A stretch of 64,000 nucleotides of DNA from Bradyrhizobium nanningense (GTDB taxonomy: Bacteria > Pseudomonadota > Alphaproteobacteria > Rhizobiales > Xanthobacteraceae). Below the pieces are notes generated by a model, which ran no database searches, had not been told where the DNA came from, and saw only the letters and a program-made list of their open reading frames with translations. The stretch spans positions 248,001 through 312,000 of the forward strand of contig NZ_LBJC01000014.1 in NCBI RefSeq assembly GCF_004114535.1, in the 5' to 3' direction. Numbering within the stretch: position 1 is the first letter of the stretch; each line of letters opens with the position of its first letter. The position numbers and the translations under genes were made by a program. This document shows positions 25,758 through 34,777 of the stretch, piece by piece.

Positions 25758-26785
25758 TACCGCTCCGTCAGCTTCAGCTCGATGCGGCGGTTGCGTTTGA
25801 AGGCCTCTTCCGTGTTGCCGGGATCGAGCGGCTGGAATTCGCCGAAGCCGGCCGCGACGAGGCGCTGCGCGGGCACGCCGAGCGAGATCAGATATTGCAC
25901 CACCGAGATCGAGCGTGCCGCGGACAAGTCCCAGTTCGACTTGAAGTTCGGGCCGTTGACCGGGCGTATGTCGGTATGGCCGTCGACACGCAGCACCCAG
26001 GGAATCTCGCTCGGGATCTTCTTGTCGAGCTCGATCAGCGCGGTCGCGAGCGTGTCGAGCTCGGCACGGCCCTCGGGCAGCAGCGTCGCCTGTCCGGTGT
26101 CGAAGAACACTTCGGACTGGAACACGAAGCGGTCGCCGACGATGCGAATGTCCGGCCGGTTGCCGAGGATGGCGCGCAGGCGGCCGAAGAATTCGGAGCG
26201 ATAGCGCGACAATTCCTGCACGCGCTGCGCCAAGGCGACATTCAAGCGAGACCCCAGATCCGCAATGCGGTTCTGCGATTCCTTGTCGCGCTTCTCGGAG
26301 GCGTCGAGCGCCTCTTCCAGCGCGGCCAACTGCCGGCGCAAAGCGCTGATCTGCTGGTTCAGAACCTCGATCTGCGCAAGTGCCCGCGCCGAGACCGCCT
26401 TCTCCGAATCCAGCGCCTTGCCGAGCTCGGAGGTCTTGCCTTGCGCGTCATTGCCGGCGGCAGCTAAGCCCTCATAGAGGCCCTTGATGCGGTCGCGCTC
26501 GCTCTCGGCCGAGGCGAGGCCGGCCCTCAGCTGCGAGACCTGGTCGTCGAGCGTGAGCTTGCCGAGCTTCTCCAGCGACAACAGCTCGTTGAGCTGGGCG
26601 ATCTTGGCGTTGAGCTGCTCCAGCGCCTTGTCCTTGCCGGTGACCTCCTGCGACAGGAAGAACTGCACCACCAGGAACACCGACAGCAGGAACACGATCG
26701 AGAGCACCAGCGTCGACAACGCGTCGACGAAGCCGGGCCAGTAGTTGAAGGCGCCTTCGCTGCGGCGGCCGCGCGCTAAAGCCAT
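25757..26785 (-). CDS. MotB/OmpA-like membrane protein
   Basis: A 342-residue protein. A single membrane helix (about 22-44) begins right after WPGFVD with Asp21, the position of the ion-binding Asp in MotB/TolR/ExbD proteins. A long coiled coil (about 55-195) follows, then a peptidoglycan-binding OmpA domain (about 225-340) with RVDGHTDIRP and a NRRIELKL end. It should pair with the MotA-like channel upstream to use ion flow for force or signalling across the wall. The ATG at 26785 is preferred because upstream in-frame sequence is a palindromic repeat. It is not near flagellar genes. Confidence 0.88.
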   Translation of the reverse strand: MALARGRRSEGAFNYWPGFVDALSTLVLSIVFLLSVFLVVQFFLSQEVTGKDKALEQLNAKIAQLNELLSLEKLGKLTLDDQVSQLRAGLASAESERDRIKGLYEGLAAAGNDAQGKTSELGKALDSEKAVSARALAQIEVLNQQISALRRQLAALEEALDASEKRDKESQNRIADLGSRLNVALAQRVQELSRYRSEFFGRLRAILGNRPDIRIVGDRFVFQSEVFFDTGQATLLPEGRAELDTLATALIELDKKIPSEIPWVLRVDGHTDIRPVNGPNFKSNWDLSAARSISVVQYLISLGVPAQRLVAAGFGEFQPLDPGNTEEAFKRNRRIELKLTER

Positions 26786-26803
26786 GTTGTCCGTCTCCAC
26801 TTT

Positions 26804-26926
26804 CGTGTCCCGGACGCGCTGCAGCGTGCAACGCTGCTGCGCAGAGCCGGGACCCATATCGTCCCTGACACTGGGCCCCGGCTCGGCGACGCATCACTTC
26901 GTGCTGCATCGCGTCCGGGGCACAAG
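26804..26926. repeat. palindromic intergenic repeat, CGTGTCCCGGACGCG family
   Basis: The left arm CGTGTCCCGGACGCGCTGC and the right arm GCATCGCGTCCGGGGCACAAG are imperfect inverses. Inner arms GCAGAGCCGGGACCCATA and CTGGGCCCCGGCTCGGCG pair likewise. It splits the MotA-like and MotB-like genes, which otherwise form one operon. Same family as 8230-8371 and 53748-53882. Confidence 0.85.
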
Positions 26927-26942
26927 ACCTCCGTTTCTATCT

Positions 26943-27971
26943 TCAGCTCTTCTCCGGCTGGCGGGCGAGGCGCTCCAAGAGGCGCCGGATCTCCCGGTTC
27001 TGTTCGCCCTGGCCGTCGGCCCATTCACGGATCATCTGCTGTTCGGTGCGCATGTGCGAGACCAGCGCCTGGATCGCCTCGGCAAGGCTCGCCATCGCCG
27101 CCGTGGTGCCGCGGCTGGTGCCGCCTTCCTCGAGCACCGAGCGCAGCCGTTCGACCGCGGCCTGGAGCTCGCCGCTGGCGACCCCGCCGCCCGCCGCAAC
27201 GGCCACGTCGCCGCTGCCATATTCGCGCACCGTGGTAGCCAGCCAGTCCTCAAGGTCGGTGTAGAAGCGGTTCTGCGCCTGGCTCGATTGCAGGTCGAGG
27301 AAGCCGAGGATCAGCGAGCCGGCGAGGCCGAACAGCGAGCTCGAGAACGAGATGCCCATGCCGCCGAGCGGGGCGGCGAGGCCCTCCTTCAGGGTGTCGA
27401 ACAGGGAGCCGGCATCGCCGCCGACCTTGAGCCCGTCGATCACCTTGCCGACCGAGCCGACCGTCTCGATCAGGCCCCAGAAGGTGCCGAGCAGGCCGAG
27501 GAAGACCAACAGGCCGGTCATGTAGCGCGAGATGTCGCGGGCTTCATCCAGGCGGGTCGCGATCGAATCGAGCAGATGCCGCATGGTGGTCTGGGTGATG
27601 GTCATCCGCCCGGACCGCTCGCCGCCGAGGATCGCCGCCATCGGTGCCAGCAGTTTCGGGTGCCGGGCCGGCGCCAGGCCGGGATCGGCGATGCGGAAAT
27701 TGTTGACCCAGGAGACCTCGGGGTAGAGCCGGATGACCTGGCGGAAGGCCAGCACGATGCCGATGAACAGCACCCCTCCGATCAGGGCATTGAGCCCGGG
27801 ATTGGCGAAGAAGGCCTGGATGATCTGTTTGTAGAGCACCACGCCCACCAGTGTGCACAACACCAGGAAGACCAGCATCCGCACCAGGAAGACGCTGGGC
27901 GAGGACAGTTTGGTGTACTCGATATCCATGGTGGAGCGGGGCGATTTGCCTGACGGCATGGCCGGTATCAT
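26943..27971 (-). CDS. MotA/TolQ/ExbB-like proton channel protein
   Basis: A 342-residue protein with membrane helices at about 28-50, 62-80, 150-173 and 203-228. LLVFLGLLGTFWGLIETVGSV and LGGMGISFSSSLFGLAGSLILGF are the two MotA/ExbB-type pore helices. A cytoplasmic domain lies between helices 2 and 3, and a soluble tail (about 230-342) contains helical segments. The start is uncertain (ATG at 27971, 27959 or 27929), as none has a good ribosome site. It lies directly upstream of the MotB/OmpA-like gene and almost certainly forms a stator-like complex with it. Confidence 0.9.
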   Translation of the reverse strand: MIPAMPSGKSPRSTMDIEYTKLSSPSVFLVRMLVFLVLCTLVGVVLYKQIIQAFFANPGLNALIGGVLFIGIVLAFRQVIRLYPEVSWVNNFRIADPGLAPARHPKLLAPMAAILGGERSGRMTITQTTMRHLLDSIATRLDEARDISRYMTGLLVFLGLLGTFWGLIETVGSVGKVIDGLKVGGDAGSLFDTLKEGLAAPLGGMGISFSSSLFGLAGSLILGFLDLQSSQAQNRFYTDLEDWLATTVREYGSGDVAVAAGGGVASGELQAAVERLRSVLEEGGTSRGTTAAMASLAEAIQALVSHMRTEQQMIREWADGQGEQNREIRRLLERLARQPEKS

Positions 27972-28126
27972 CCATTACGAAGCTTGATTGCGGTGCGCAC
28001 TATGGCACAGCGCCAGCCCAAAAAAAGCGCCGGATGCGCCGATTTCGGGGATGGCTCGGGGAACCCCGGCCCGAAGCGGCGCTTTGATAAGCCGGTATCT
28101 GCAGAAGTTCGCCATTCGGGGGGCGC

Positions 28127-29146
28127 ATGAGCGTCGTTTCCGCGATCATCGGGACTGCCGAACGCGTGCCGCTGCCGGACGTCGTGATCCGCGCCGCGAT
28201 CCAGCGCCTGTGCTCCCGCACCGCAACGCGTCTCGCCAGCCATGACGCGGCCACTGACGCCGCCTTCGCCGGCCGGATGATGCTGCGGCCGATCGCCGAG
28301 GACGCCGAGGCCGGGCGTGACGAGGTGCCCACGGCGTTCTTCGCCGAAGTGCTCGGCCCCTGCCGCAAATACTCCTGCTGTTTCTACAAGACCGATGCGA
28401 CCACCTTGCAGGAGGCGGAGGAGGAGGCGCTGCGCCAGACCGTCGAGCATGCCGGTCTCGCCGATGGCCAGACCATCCTCGAACTCGGCTGCGGCTGGGG
28501 CTCGCTGTCGCTGTGGATGGCGCGGCAGTTTCCGCACGCCAAGGTGACGGCGGTGTCGACCGCGCAGGCGCAGCGCGCTTATGTCGAGGACGAGGCGCAG
28601 CGGCGCGGCTTGCCGAACCTGCGCGTGGTCACCGCGGACATGAATGTGTTCGCGCCCGACGGCCGGTTCGACCGCATCGTCTCGGTCGAGATGTTCGAGC
28701 AGATGATGAACTGGCGCAAGCTGATGACGCGTCTGCGGTCATGGCTCGCGCCCGACGGGCGGTTCTTCATGCAAATCGTCACCCATCGCTCCGGCTCGCA
28801 GCTGTTCGACCGGCTCGATCGTGACGACTGGATTGCGCAGCACATCTTCGCGGGCGGGCTGATGCCGAGCCATCACCTCGTCAGGCAATTCGACGACATC
28901 TTCACGGTCGAGAAGGAATGGTGCTGGAGCGGCACGCATTATCAGCGCACCGCGAACGACTGGCTCGCCAATTTCGATAAGCATCGCGACGCGATCGAGA
29001 CGTCGTTGCGCCAAGTCTATGGCGAGGAGACCGCACTTTGGCTGCGGCGCTGGCGCTGGTTCTTGCTCGCGACATCGGGCCTGTTCGGCTATGCCGGTGG
29101 AACCGAATGGGGCGTCAGCCACTATCGGATGAAAGCCGCCGAGTGA
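28127..29146 (+). CDS. SAM-dependent methyltransferase, cyclopropane-fatty-acid-synthase-like
   Basis: A 339-residue class I methyltransferase. The SAM site is ILELGCGWGSLSLWMA, followed by VTAVSTAQAQRAYVEDEA and VSVEMFEQMMNW. This pattern fits the CFAS/coclaurine N-methyltransferase branch. The N-terminal 95 residues are less conserved and include FYKTDATTLQEAEEEAL, typical for this branch. It may methylate lipid acyl chains or small amines; substrate not determinable. Divergent from the MotA-like gene by 155 bp. Confidence 0.88.
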   Translation: MSVVSAIIGTAERVPLPDVVIRAAIQRLCSRTATRLASHDAATDAAFAGRMMLRPIAEDAEAGRDEVPTAFFAEVLGPCRKYSCCFYKTDATTLQEAEEEALRQTVEHAGLADGQTILELGCGWGSLSLWMARQFPHAKVTAVSTAQAQRAYVEDEAQRRGLPNLRVVTADMNVFAPDGRFDRIVSVEMFEQMMNWRKLMTRLRSWLAPDGRFFMQIVTHRSGSQLFDRLDRDDWIAQHIFAGGLMPSHHLVRQFDDIFTVEKEWCWSGTHYQRTANDWLANFDKHRDAIETSLRQVYGEETALWLRRWRWFLLATSGLFGYAGGTEWGVSHYRMKAAE

Positions 29147-29380
29147 TTGCGCTGTTCGGTCGCAGCACGCGGCCATGGAACCCCGACTCACAATCAAGTG
29201 ACGCGGCAAAAGCCGCCTGAACTCAGTGCCCTACGCTGTGTGACAATGAGCCGCCTGTGCCATGCGTTGCATCGCAGCAGGTGCATTCTATTTTGTCGGC
29301 ATCAGCCGCGTGCGAACGGGCCCAGAACGGGCCTCGCGCGGAGCGTGATCGGTTTCAACAATATCGGGGCATCCCATTTC

Positions 29381-30574
29381 ATGTCAGGACTTCGTGCGCG
29401 ATCGGCATGCGTTGCAATGATGCTCGCGGCCTTAGCGCCGCTGTTGGGCGCTTGCGAGGAATCCAGCTCCGCGGTGTCTGCCGCTCCGCCGGCCCACCCT
29501 GACGTCAGCATCGTCATCGTCAAGCCGCAGCCGCGCGCCGTGGTGCGCGAGCTGCCGGGCCGCATCGCGCCGACGCGTGTCTCCGACGTGCGGCCGCGCG
29601 TGTCCGGCATCGTGGTCGAGCGCCTGTTCCGCCAGGGCAGCGAGGTCAAAGCCGGCGATCCGCTCTACCGTATCGATCCGCGCCCGTTCGAGGTCGAGGT
29701 GATGGCCAACGAAGCTGCGCTCGCCAAGGCCGAGGCCGCGTTGATGCAGGCCAGGCAGCAGGCGCACCGTGTCGCCACCCTCACCAAGGATCGCGCCGCC
29801 CCGGAAGCCGAGAACGAGAAGGCGATTGCGGCCGAACGCCAGGCCCATGCCGAGGTCGAAGGCCGTAAAGCCGACCTCGCGCGGGCCAAACTCAATCTCG
29901 ACTACGCCACCGTGCGCGCGCCGATCGACGGCGTGGTCGGTGCCGCCCTCGTCAGCGAAGGCGCCCTCGCGGTGCAGAACGAGACCAACCTCGCCACCAT
30001 CCAACAGCTCGATCCGATCTATGCCGACTTCACCCAGTCGGTGACCGAGCTCAACCAGCTCCGCCGCGCTTTCGAGACCGGCGACCTCGAGCGCATCGCC
30101 TCCGATGCCGCCAAGGTCCGCCTGGTGCTCGACGACAACACCATCTATTCGCTCGACGGCAAGCTGCTGTTCTCCGATGCCAAGGTCGACGCCCACACCG
30201 GGCAGGTGACGCTGCGCGGCGAGTTCCCCAATCCCAAGCGCGAATTGCTGCCGGGCATGTATGTTCGCGTCCGCATCGACCAGGGTCTCGATTCCGACGC
30301 GATCGCGGTGCCGCAGCAGGCGATCCAGCGCAATGGCGGCGGCGGCAGCGAGGTGTTCGTCGTCAAGGACGACAACCACATCGCGGTGCAGGCGGTGCGC
30401 ACAGGATCGGTGCAGGAGGGACTCTGGTTCGTCACCGAAGGCCTGAAGGCCGGCGACAAGGTCGTGGTCGAAGGGTTCCAGAAGTTCGCGGCCGGCGACA
30501 AGGTCGAGCCGCAAACCTGGTCGGAAGCTGACGCGACCGCCGACAACCGGCACGCCCAGCAAGTCGCGCGGTAA
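29381..30574 (+). CDS. RND efflux periplasmic adaptor (membrane fusion lipoprotein)
   Basis: A 397-residue lipoprotein from the ATG at 29381. The lipobox is LLGAC with Cys25. HlyD/AcrA features include REL PGRIAPTRVSDVRPRVSG (biotinyl-lipoyl half), a helical hairpin of about 90-150 rich in Ala, Glu and Lys, and DYATVRAPIDGVVG. It links the inner-membrane pump to an outer-membrane channel. The pump gene follows after six bases. No outer-membrane factor is encoded next to it, so a shared TolC-like protein is implied. The 234 bases upstream (29147-29380) show nothing recognisable. Confidence 0.94.
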   Translation: MSGLRARSACVAMMLAALAPLLGACEESSSAVSAAPPAHPDVSIVIVKPQPRAVVRELPGRIAPTRVSDVRPRVSGIVVERLFRQGSEVKAGDPLYRIDPRPFEVEVMANEAALAKAEAALMQARQQAHRVATLTKDRAAPEAENEKAIAAERQAHAEVEGRKADLARAKLNLDYATVRAPIDGVVGAALVSEGALAVQNETNLATIQQLDPIYADFTQSVTELNQLRRAFETGDLERIASDAAKVRLVLDDNTIYSLDGKLLFSDAKVDAHTGQVTLRGEFPNPKRELLPGMYVRVRIDQGLDSDAIAVPQQAIQRNGGGGSEVFVVKDDNHIAVQAVRTGSVQEGLWFVTEGLKAGDKVVVEGFQKFAAGDKVEPQTWSEADATADNRHAQQVAR

Positions 30575-30580
30575 CGCGCC

Positions 30581-33500
30581 ATGGCAAGTTTCTTCATCGA
30601 CAGGCCAATCTTCGCCTGGGTGGTCGCGCTGTTCATCTGCTTGATCGGCGCGATCGCCGTGCCGCTGTTGCCGATCGCGCAATATCCGATCATCGCGCCG
30701 CCCTCGATCTCGATCTCGACCAGCTATCCCGGTGCCTCGCCGGAAAACCTCTACAACAGCGTCACGCGGCTGATCGAGGAGGAGCTCAACGGCGCCGCCA
30801 ACATCCTCAACTTCGAATCGACCAGCGACTCGCTCGGCCAGGTCGAGATCATCGCCAACTTTCAGCCGGGCACCGATACCAGCGCCGCCTCGGTCGAGGT
30901 GCAGAATCGCATCAAGCGCGTCGAGGCGCGCCTGCCGCGCGCGGTGATGCAGCAGGGCATCCTGATCGAGGAAGCCTCCAGCGCGGTGCTGCAGATCATC
31001 ACGCTGAACTCGACGGACGGCAGCCTGGATGAGGTCGGGCTTGGCGATTTCATGATCCGCAACGTGCTGGGCGAGATTCGGCGCATTCCCGGCGTCGGCC
31101 GCGCCACGCTGTACTCGACCGAGCGCAGTCTGCGCGTCTGGCTCGATCCGGCCAAGCTGGTCGGCTATGGGCTCACCGCCGACGACGTCAACAAGGCCAT
31201 TGCCGCGCAGAACGCGCAGGTCGCCTCGGGCAGCATCGGTGCCGAGCCCTCGACGTCGAACCAGCGCACCTCCGCGCTGGTGCTGGTCAAGGGCCAGCTC
31301 TCCTCGCCGGACGAGTTCGGCGCCATCATCCTGCGCGCCAATGCCGACGGCTCGACCGTGCGCCTGCGCGACGTCGCGCGCATCGAGATCGGCGGTCTCA
31401 GCTACCAGTTCAACACGCGGCTCGACGGCAAGCCGACCGCGGGTCTCTCCGTCCTGATGTCGCCGACCGGCAACGCGCTGGCGACCGCGAGCGCGGTCGA
31501 AGAGAAGATGAAGGAGCTGTCGCGCTTCTTCCCGGCCAACATCACCTACGAGATTCCCTACAACATCACGCCCGTGGTCGAGGCTTCGATCAAGAAGGTG
31601 CTGACGACGCTGGTCGAAGCCGTGGTGCTGGTGTTCGTGGTGATGTTCCTGTTTCTCCAGAACATCCGCTATACCATCATCCCGACCATCGTGGTGCCCG
31701 TGGCGCTTCTGGGCGCCTGCACCACGCTGCTGCTCGCCGGCTATTCCATCAACATGCTCTCGATGTTCGGCATGGTGCTCGCGGTCGGCATCCTCGTCGA
31801 CGATGCCATCGTCGTGGTCGAGAACGTCGAGCGCATCATGAGCGAGGAAGGCTTGCCGCCGAAGGAAGCGACGCGCAAGGCGATGTCGCAGATTTCGGGT
31901 GCCATCATCGGCATCACGCTGGTGCTGATGGCGGTGTTCGTGCCGATGGCGTTCTTCCCGGGCTCGGTCGGCATCATCTATCGGCAGTTCTCGGTGACCA
32001 TGGTGGCCGCGATCGGCTTCTCCGCCTTCCTGGCGCTGTCGCTGACGCCGGCGCTGTGCGCGACCTTGCTCAAGCCCGTGGCCGCCGGCCACGGTCATGC
32101 CAGACGCGGCGTGTTCGGCTGGTTCAACCGCGTGCTCGACGGCGGCAAGGAAGGCTATTCCTGCACCGTCGGCTTCTCGCTGAAGCGCACCGGTCGCCTG
32201 ATGCTGGTCTATGCCGCGCTGCTGGTTGGTCTGTCCTGGGCCTTCGTCAGTCTGCCCGGCGGCTTCCTGCCCGTCGACGACCAGGGCTTCGTCACCACCG
32301 ACGTGCAGACGCCGTCGGACTCGTCCTATGCCCGTACCGAGGCCGTGATCGAGAAGGTCGAAAAATATCTTGCGCAACGTCCCGGCGTTGACAACGTCAC
32401 CTTCCTCACCGGCTTCAGCTTCTCCGGCCAGGGCATGAACACCGCGCAGGCCTTTATCACCTTGAAGGACTGGTCGGAGCGCGGGCCGAAGGATTCCGCC
32501 GCGGCGATCGTCAACGACATCAACCGCGATCTGTCATCGATCCGCGACGCCAAGATCTCCGCGCTGCAGCCGCCGCCGATCGACAATCTCGGCAACTCCT
32601 CGGGCTTCTCGTTCCGCCTCCAGGACCGCGGCCAGAAGGGGTATCAGCAATTGATGCGCGCCGCCGACCAACTGATCGCGGAGGCCAATGCGAGCCCGGT
32701 GCTGCAGAAGGTCTATATCGAGGGCCTGCCCGAGGCGGGCGTGGTCAATCTCGTGATCGACCGCGAGAAGGCCGGCGCCTTCGGCGTCACCTTCGAGGAC
32801 ATCAACAACACGATCTCGACCAATCTCGGCTCGAACTACATCAACGACTTCCCGAACCGCGGCCGCATGCAGCGCGTCGTGGTGCAGGCGGGCGCCCGCG
32901 ATCGCATGCGGACCGAGGACATCCTCAACTACAACGTCAAGAACAGCCGCGGCCAGCTGGTGCCGTTCTCGTCCTTCGCCACGGTCGAATGGGCCCGCGG
33001 GCCGACGCAGATCGCCGGCTTCAACTATTACCCGGCGGTGCGCATCTCCGGCGAAGCCAGGCCCGGCTTCACCTCCGGGGATGCCATCGCCGAGATGGAG
33101 CGGCTTGCCGGCCGCTTGCCGCGCGGCTTCGGCTATGAATGGACCGGGCAGTCGCTGCAGGAAAAGCTGTCCGGCTCGCAGGCGCCGTTCCTGCTCGCGC
33201 TGTCGGTGTTCGTGGTGTTCCTGTGTCTGGCCGCACTCTACGAGAGCTGGACCATTCCGCTGGCGGTGCTGCTCACCGTGCCGCTTGGTATCGTCGGCGC
33301 CGTGACCGCGGCGATGCTGCGCGGCCTGCCGAACGACGTCTATTTCACCGTCGGCCTGATCACCATCATCGGCCTCGCTGCCAAGGACGCGATCCTCATC
33401 ATCGAGTTCGCCAAGGACCTGCGCAAAGAGGGCAAGCCGCTGGTGGAAGCCACCATCGAGGCCTGCCGCCTGCGCTTCCGTCCGATCCTGATGACCGGCC

Positions 33501-33733
33501 TCGCCTTCATCTGCGGCGTGCTGCCGATGGCCATCGCCCACGGCGCCGGCGGCGCCAGCCAGCAGGCGCTCGGCTCGGTCGTTATGGGCGGCATGATCGC
33601 CGTGGTGATCCTGGCGCTGTTGATGGTGCCGGTGTTCTTCGTCTCGGTGCAGCGCGTGCTGGGCGGGGATCGGGAGAAGGCGGCGGCGAAGGACGGTGAG
33701 GCGTACGGGCCGCCGGCGCGGGTGAAGTCTTAG
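30581..33733 (+). CDS. RND multidrug efflux permease (AcrB/MexB, HAE1 family)
   Basis: A 1050-residue inner-membrane pump of standard length. It begins MASFFIDRPIFAWVVALFIC as in AcrB. Transmembrane helix 4 carries GILVDDAIVVVENVERIM, with the proton-relay Asp pair; AKDAILIIEFAKDLRKEG is the conserved motif of helix 10. Two large periplasmic loops lie at about 40-335 and 560-870. Exports hydrophobic drugs, dyes or plant flavonoids by proton antiport; the substrate is not determinable. Cotranscribed with the adaptor gene. No tetR-type regulator is adjacent. Confidence 0.96.
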   Translation: MASFFIDRPIFAWVVALFICLIGAIAVPLLPIAQYPIIAPPSISISTSYPGASPENLYNSVTRLIEEELNGAANILNFESTSDSLGQVEIIANFQPGTDTSAASVEVQNRIKRVEARLPRAVMQQGILIEEASSAVLQIITLNSTDGSLDEVGLGDFMIRNVLGEIRRIPGVGRATLYSTERSLRVWLDPAKLVGYGLTADDVNKAIAAQNAQVASGSIGAEPSTSNQRTSALVLVKGQLSSPDEFGAIILRANADGSTVRLRDVARIEIGGLSYQFNTRLDGKPTAGLSVLMSPTGNALATASAVEEKMKELSRFFPANITYEIPYNITPVVEASIKKVLTTLVEAVVLVFVVMFLFLQNIRYTIIPTIVVPVALLGACTTLLLAGYSINMLSMFGMVLAVGILVDDAIVVVENVERIMSEEGLPPKEATRKAMSQISGAIIGITLVLMAVFVPMAFFPGSVGIIYRQFSVTMVAAIGFSAFLALSLTPALCATLLKPVAAGHGHARRGVFGWFNRVLDGGKEGYSCTVGFSLKRTGRLMLVYAALLVGLSWAFVSLPGGFLPVDDQGFVTTDVQTPSDSSYARTEAVIEKVEKYLAQRPGVDNVTFLTGFSFSGQGMNTAQAFITLKDWSERGPKDSAAAIVNDINRDLSSIRDAKISALQPPPIDNLGNSSGFSFRLQDRGQKGYQQLMRAADQLIAEANASPVLQKVYIEGLPEAGVVNLVIDREKAGAFGVTFEDINNTISTNLGSNYINDFPNRGRMQRVVVQAGARDRMRTEDILNYNVKNSRGQLVPFSSFATVEWARGPTQIAGFNYYPAVRISGEARPGFTSGDAIAEMERLAGRLPRGFGYEWTGQSLQEKLSGSQAPFLLALSVFVVFLCLAALYESWTIPLAVLLTVPLGIVGAVTAAMLRGLPNDVYFTVGLITIIGLAAKDAILIIEFAKDLRKEGKPLVEATIEACRLRFRPILMTGLAFICGVLPMAIAHGAGGASQQALGSVVMGGMIAVVILALLMVPVFFVSVQRVLGGDREKAAAKDGEAYGPPARVKS

Positions 33734-33758
33734 GCCGACATCGACGAGCCTATCCACA

Positions 33759-33838
33759 CGTCATTGCGAGCGAAGCGAAGCAATCCAGACTGCCTCTGCG
33801 GAAACATTCTGGATTGTTTCGCTACGCTCGCAATGACG
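33759..33838. repeat. palindromic repeat CGTCATTGCGAGCG, copy 2
   Basis: The left arm CGTCATTGCGAGCGAAGCG, then AAGCAATCCAGA, pairs with TCTGGATTGTTTCGCTACG, then CTCGCAATGACG. Same family as 24887-24973. It lies between the convergent efflux permease and suhB genes. Confidence 0.92.
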
Positions 33839-33874
33839 AGGAGGAGATGTCGCGGCTCAGACTCTCAACCAGTC

Positions 33875-34666
33875 TTACGCCGCCTTCCGCAAAATCTTCA
33901 CCAGCTCCCCGTGCACGAACTCGTTGCCGCACACGACGTCGCCTGTGACGAGCGCATCGCCGGGGGTGTTGATGTCGCTCACTGTTCCGCCGGCCTCGCG
34001 CACCATCAGCATGCCGGCGGCGATGTCCCAGGATTGCAGATTGCGCTCCCAATAGCCGTCGAGGCGGCCGGCGGCGACGAAGGCGAGGTCGAGCGAGGCG
34101 GCGCCGAAGCGGCGCAGGCCCGCGACGCGATCCTGGATCGCGGTCATCTCGCGGCGGAATTCCTCGTGGTCGCCGCGGCCGATGTGGGGCAGGCCGCAGG
34201 CCACCACGCATTCGTTGAGCTGGCGGCGTCCGGCGACGCGCAGGCGCTGGTCGTTGAGGAAGGCGCCCTTGCCGCGCTCGGCGATGTAGAGCTCGTCATT
34301 GGCGGGGTTGTAGATCACGCCGGCGATGATCGTGCCCTCGCGCGACAAGCCGATCGAGATCGCAAATTGCGGGATGCCGTGCAGGAAGTTGGTGGTGCCG
34401 TCGAGCGGATCGACGATCCAGGTATGGCTCTTGTCGGTGCCTTCGCGCGTGCCGCCTTCCTCGCCGATGAAGCCGTAGCCGGGGCGGGCCTTGGCGAGGT
34501 CCTGATAGAGGATCTCCTCGGCGCGCTTGTCGGCGAGCGAGACGAAATTCGCCGGCCCCTTCAGCGAGACCTGGAGATGCTCGATCTCGCCGAGATCGCG
34601 CTTGAGGCTGCGGCCGGCGCGGCGCGCGGCCTTGACCATGACGTTGATAGTGGCGGAATACAGCAT
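33875..34666 (-). CDS. suhB: inositol-1-monophosphatase (SuhB-like)
   Basis: A 263-residue enzyme of standard length. Metal ligands lie in FIGEEGG, WIVDPLDGTTNFLHGIP and SWDIAAGMLM. It hydrolyses inositol monophosphates or similar sugar phosphates; in many bacteria SuhB also assists rRNA transcription. It is the last gene of the minus-strand block that starts with tkt, 111 bp after the Sel1-repeat gene, and may be separately transcribed. Confidence 0.95.
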   Translation of the reverse strand: MLYSATINVMVKAARRAGRSLKRDLGEIEHLQVSLKGPANFVSLADKRAEEILYQDLAKARPGYGFIGEEGGTREGTDKSHTWIVDPLDGTTNFLHGIPQFAISIGLSREGTIIAGVIYNPANDELYIAERGKGAFLNDQRLRVAGRRQLNECVVACGLPHIGRGDHEEFRREMTAIQDRVAGLRRFGAASLDLAFVAAGRLDGYWERNLQSWDIAAGMLMVREAGGTVSDINTPGDALVTGDVVCGNEFVHGELVKILRKAA

Positions 34667-34777
34667 GAGCTTTCGGTCTTGATCGGGGGCAAGAATCGGG
34701 GGCGAGGGCGGGAAATCGCGCCTGTTTGAGGGATTGGGTGCCCTGCGAGGGCGCTTACGTCAAGTCATTGGGTCAAG

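Noticed and set aside
25757..27971. MotA-like plus OmpA-like pair as a Zorya defence system
   Set aside because: ZorA has a long cytoplasmic tail and Zorya loci include ZorC/ZorD or ZorE. None is present; neighbours are housekeeping-type genes.
29432..32377. 981-codon minus-strand open frame opposite the RND efflux genes
   Set aside because: It is the antisense shadow of two well-supported GC-rich genes, with low-complexity His/Arg/Asp-rich translation and no domain.
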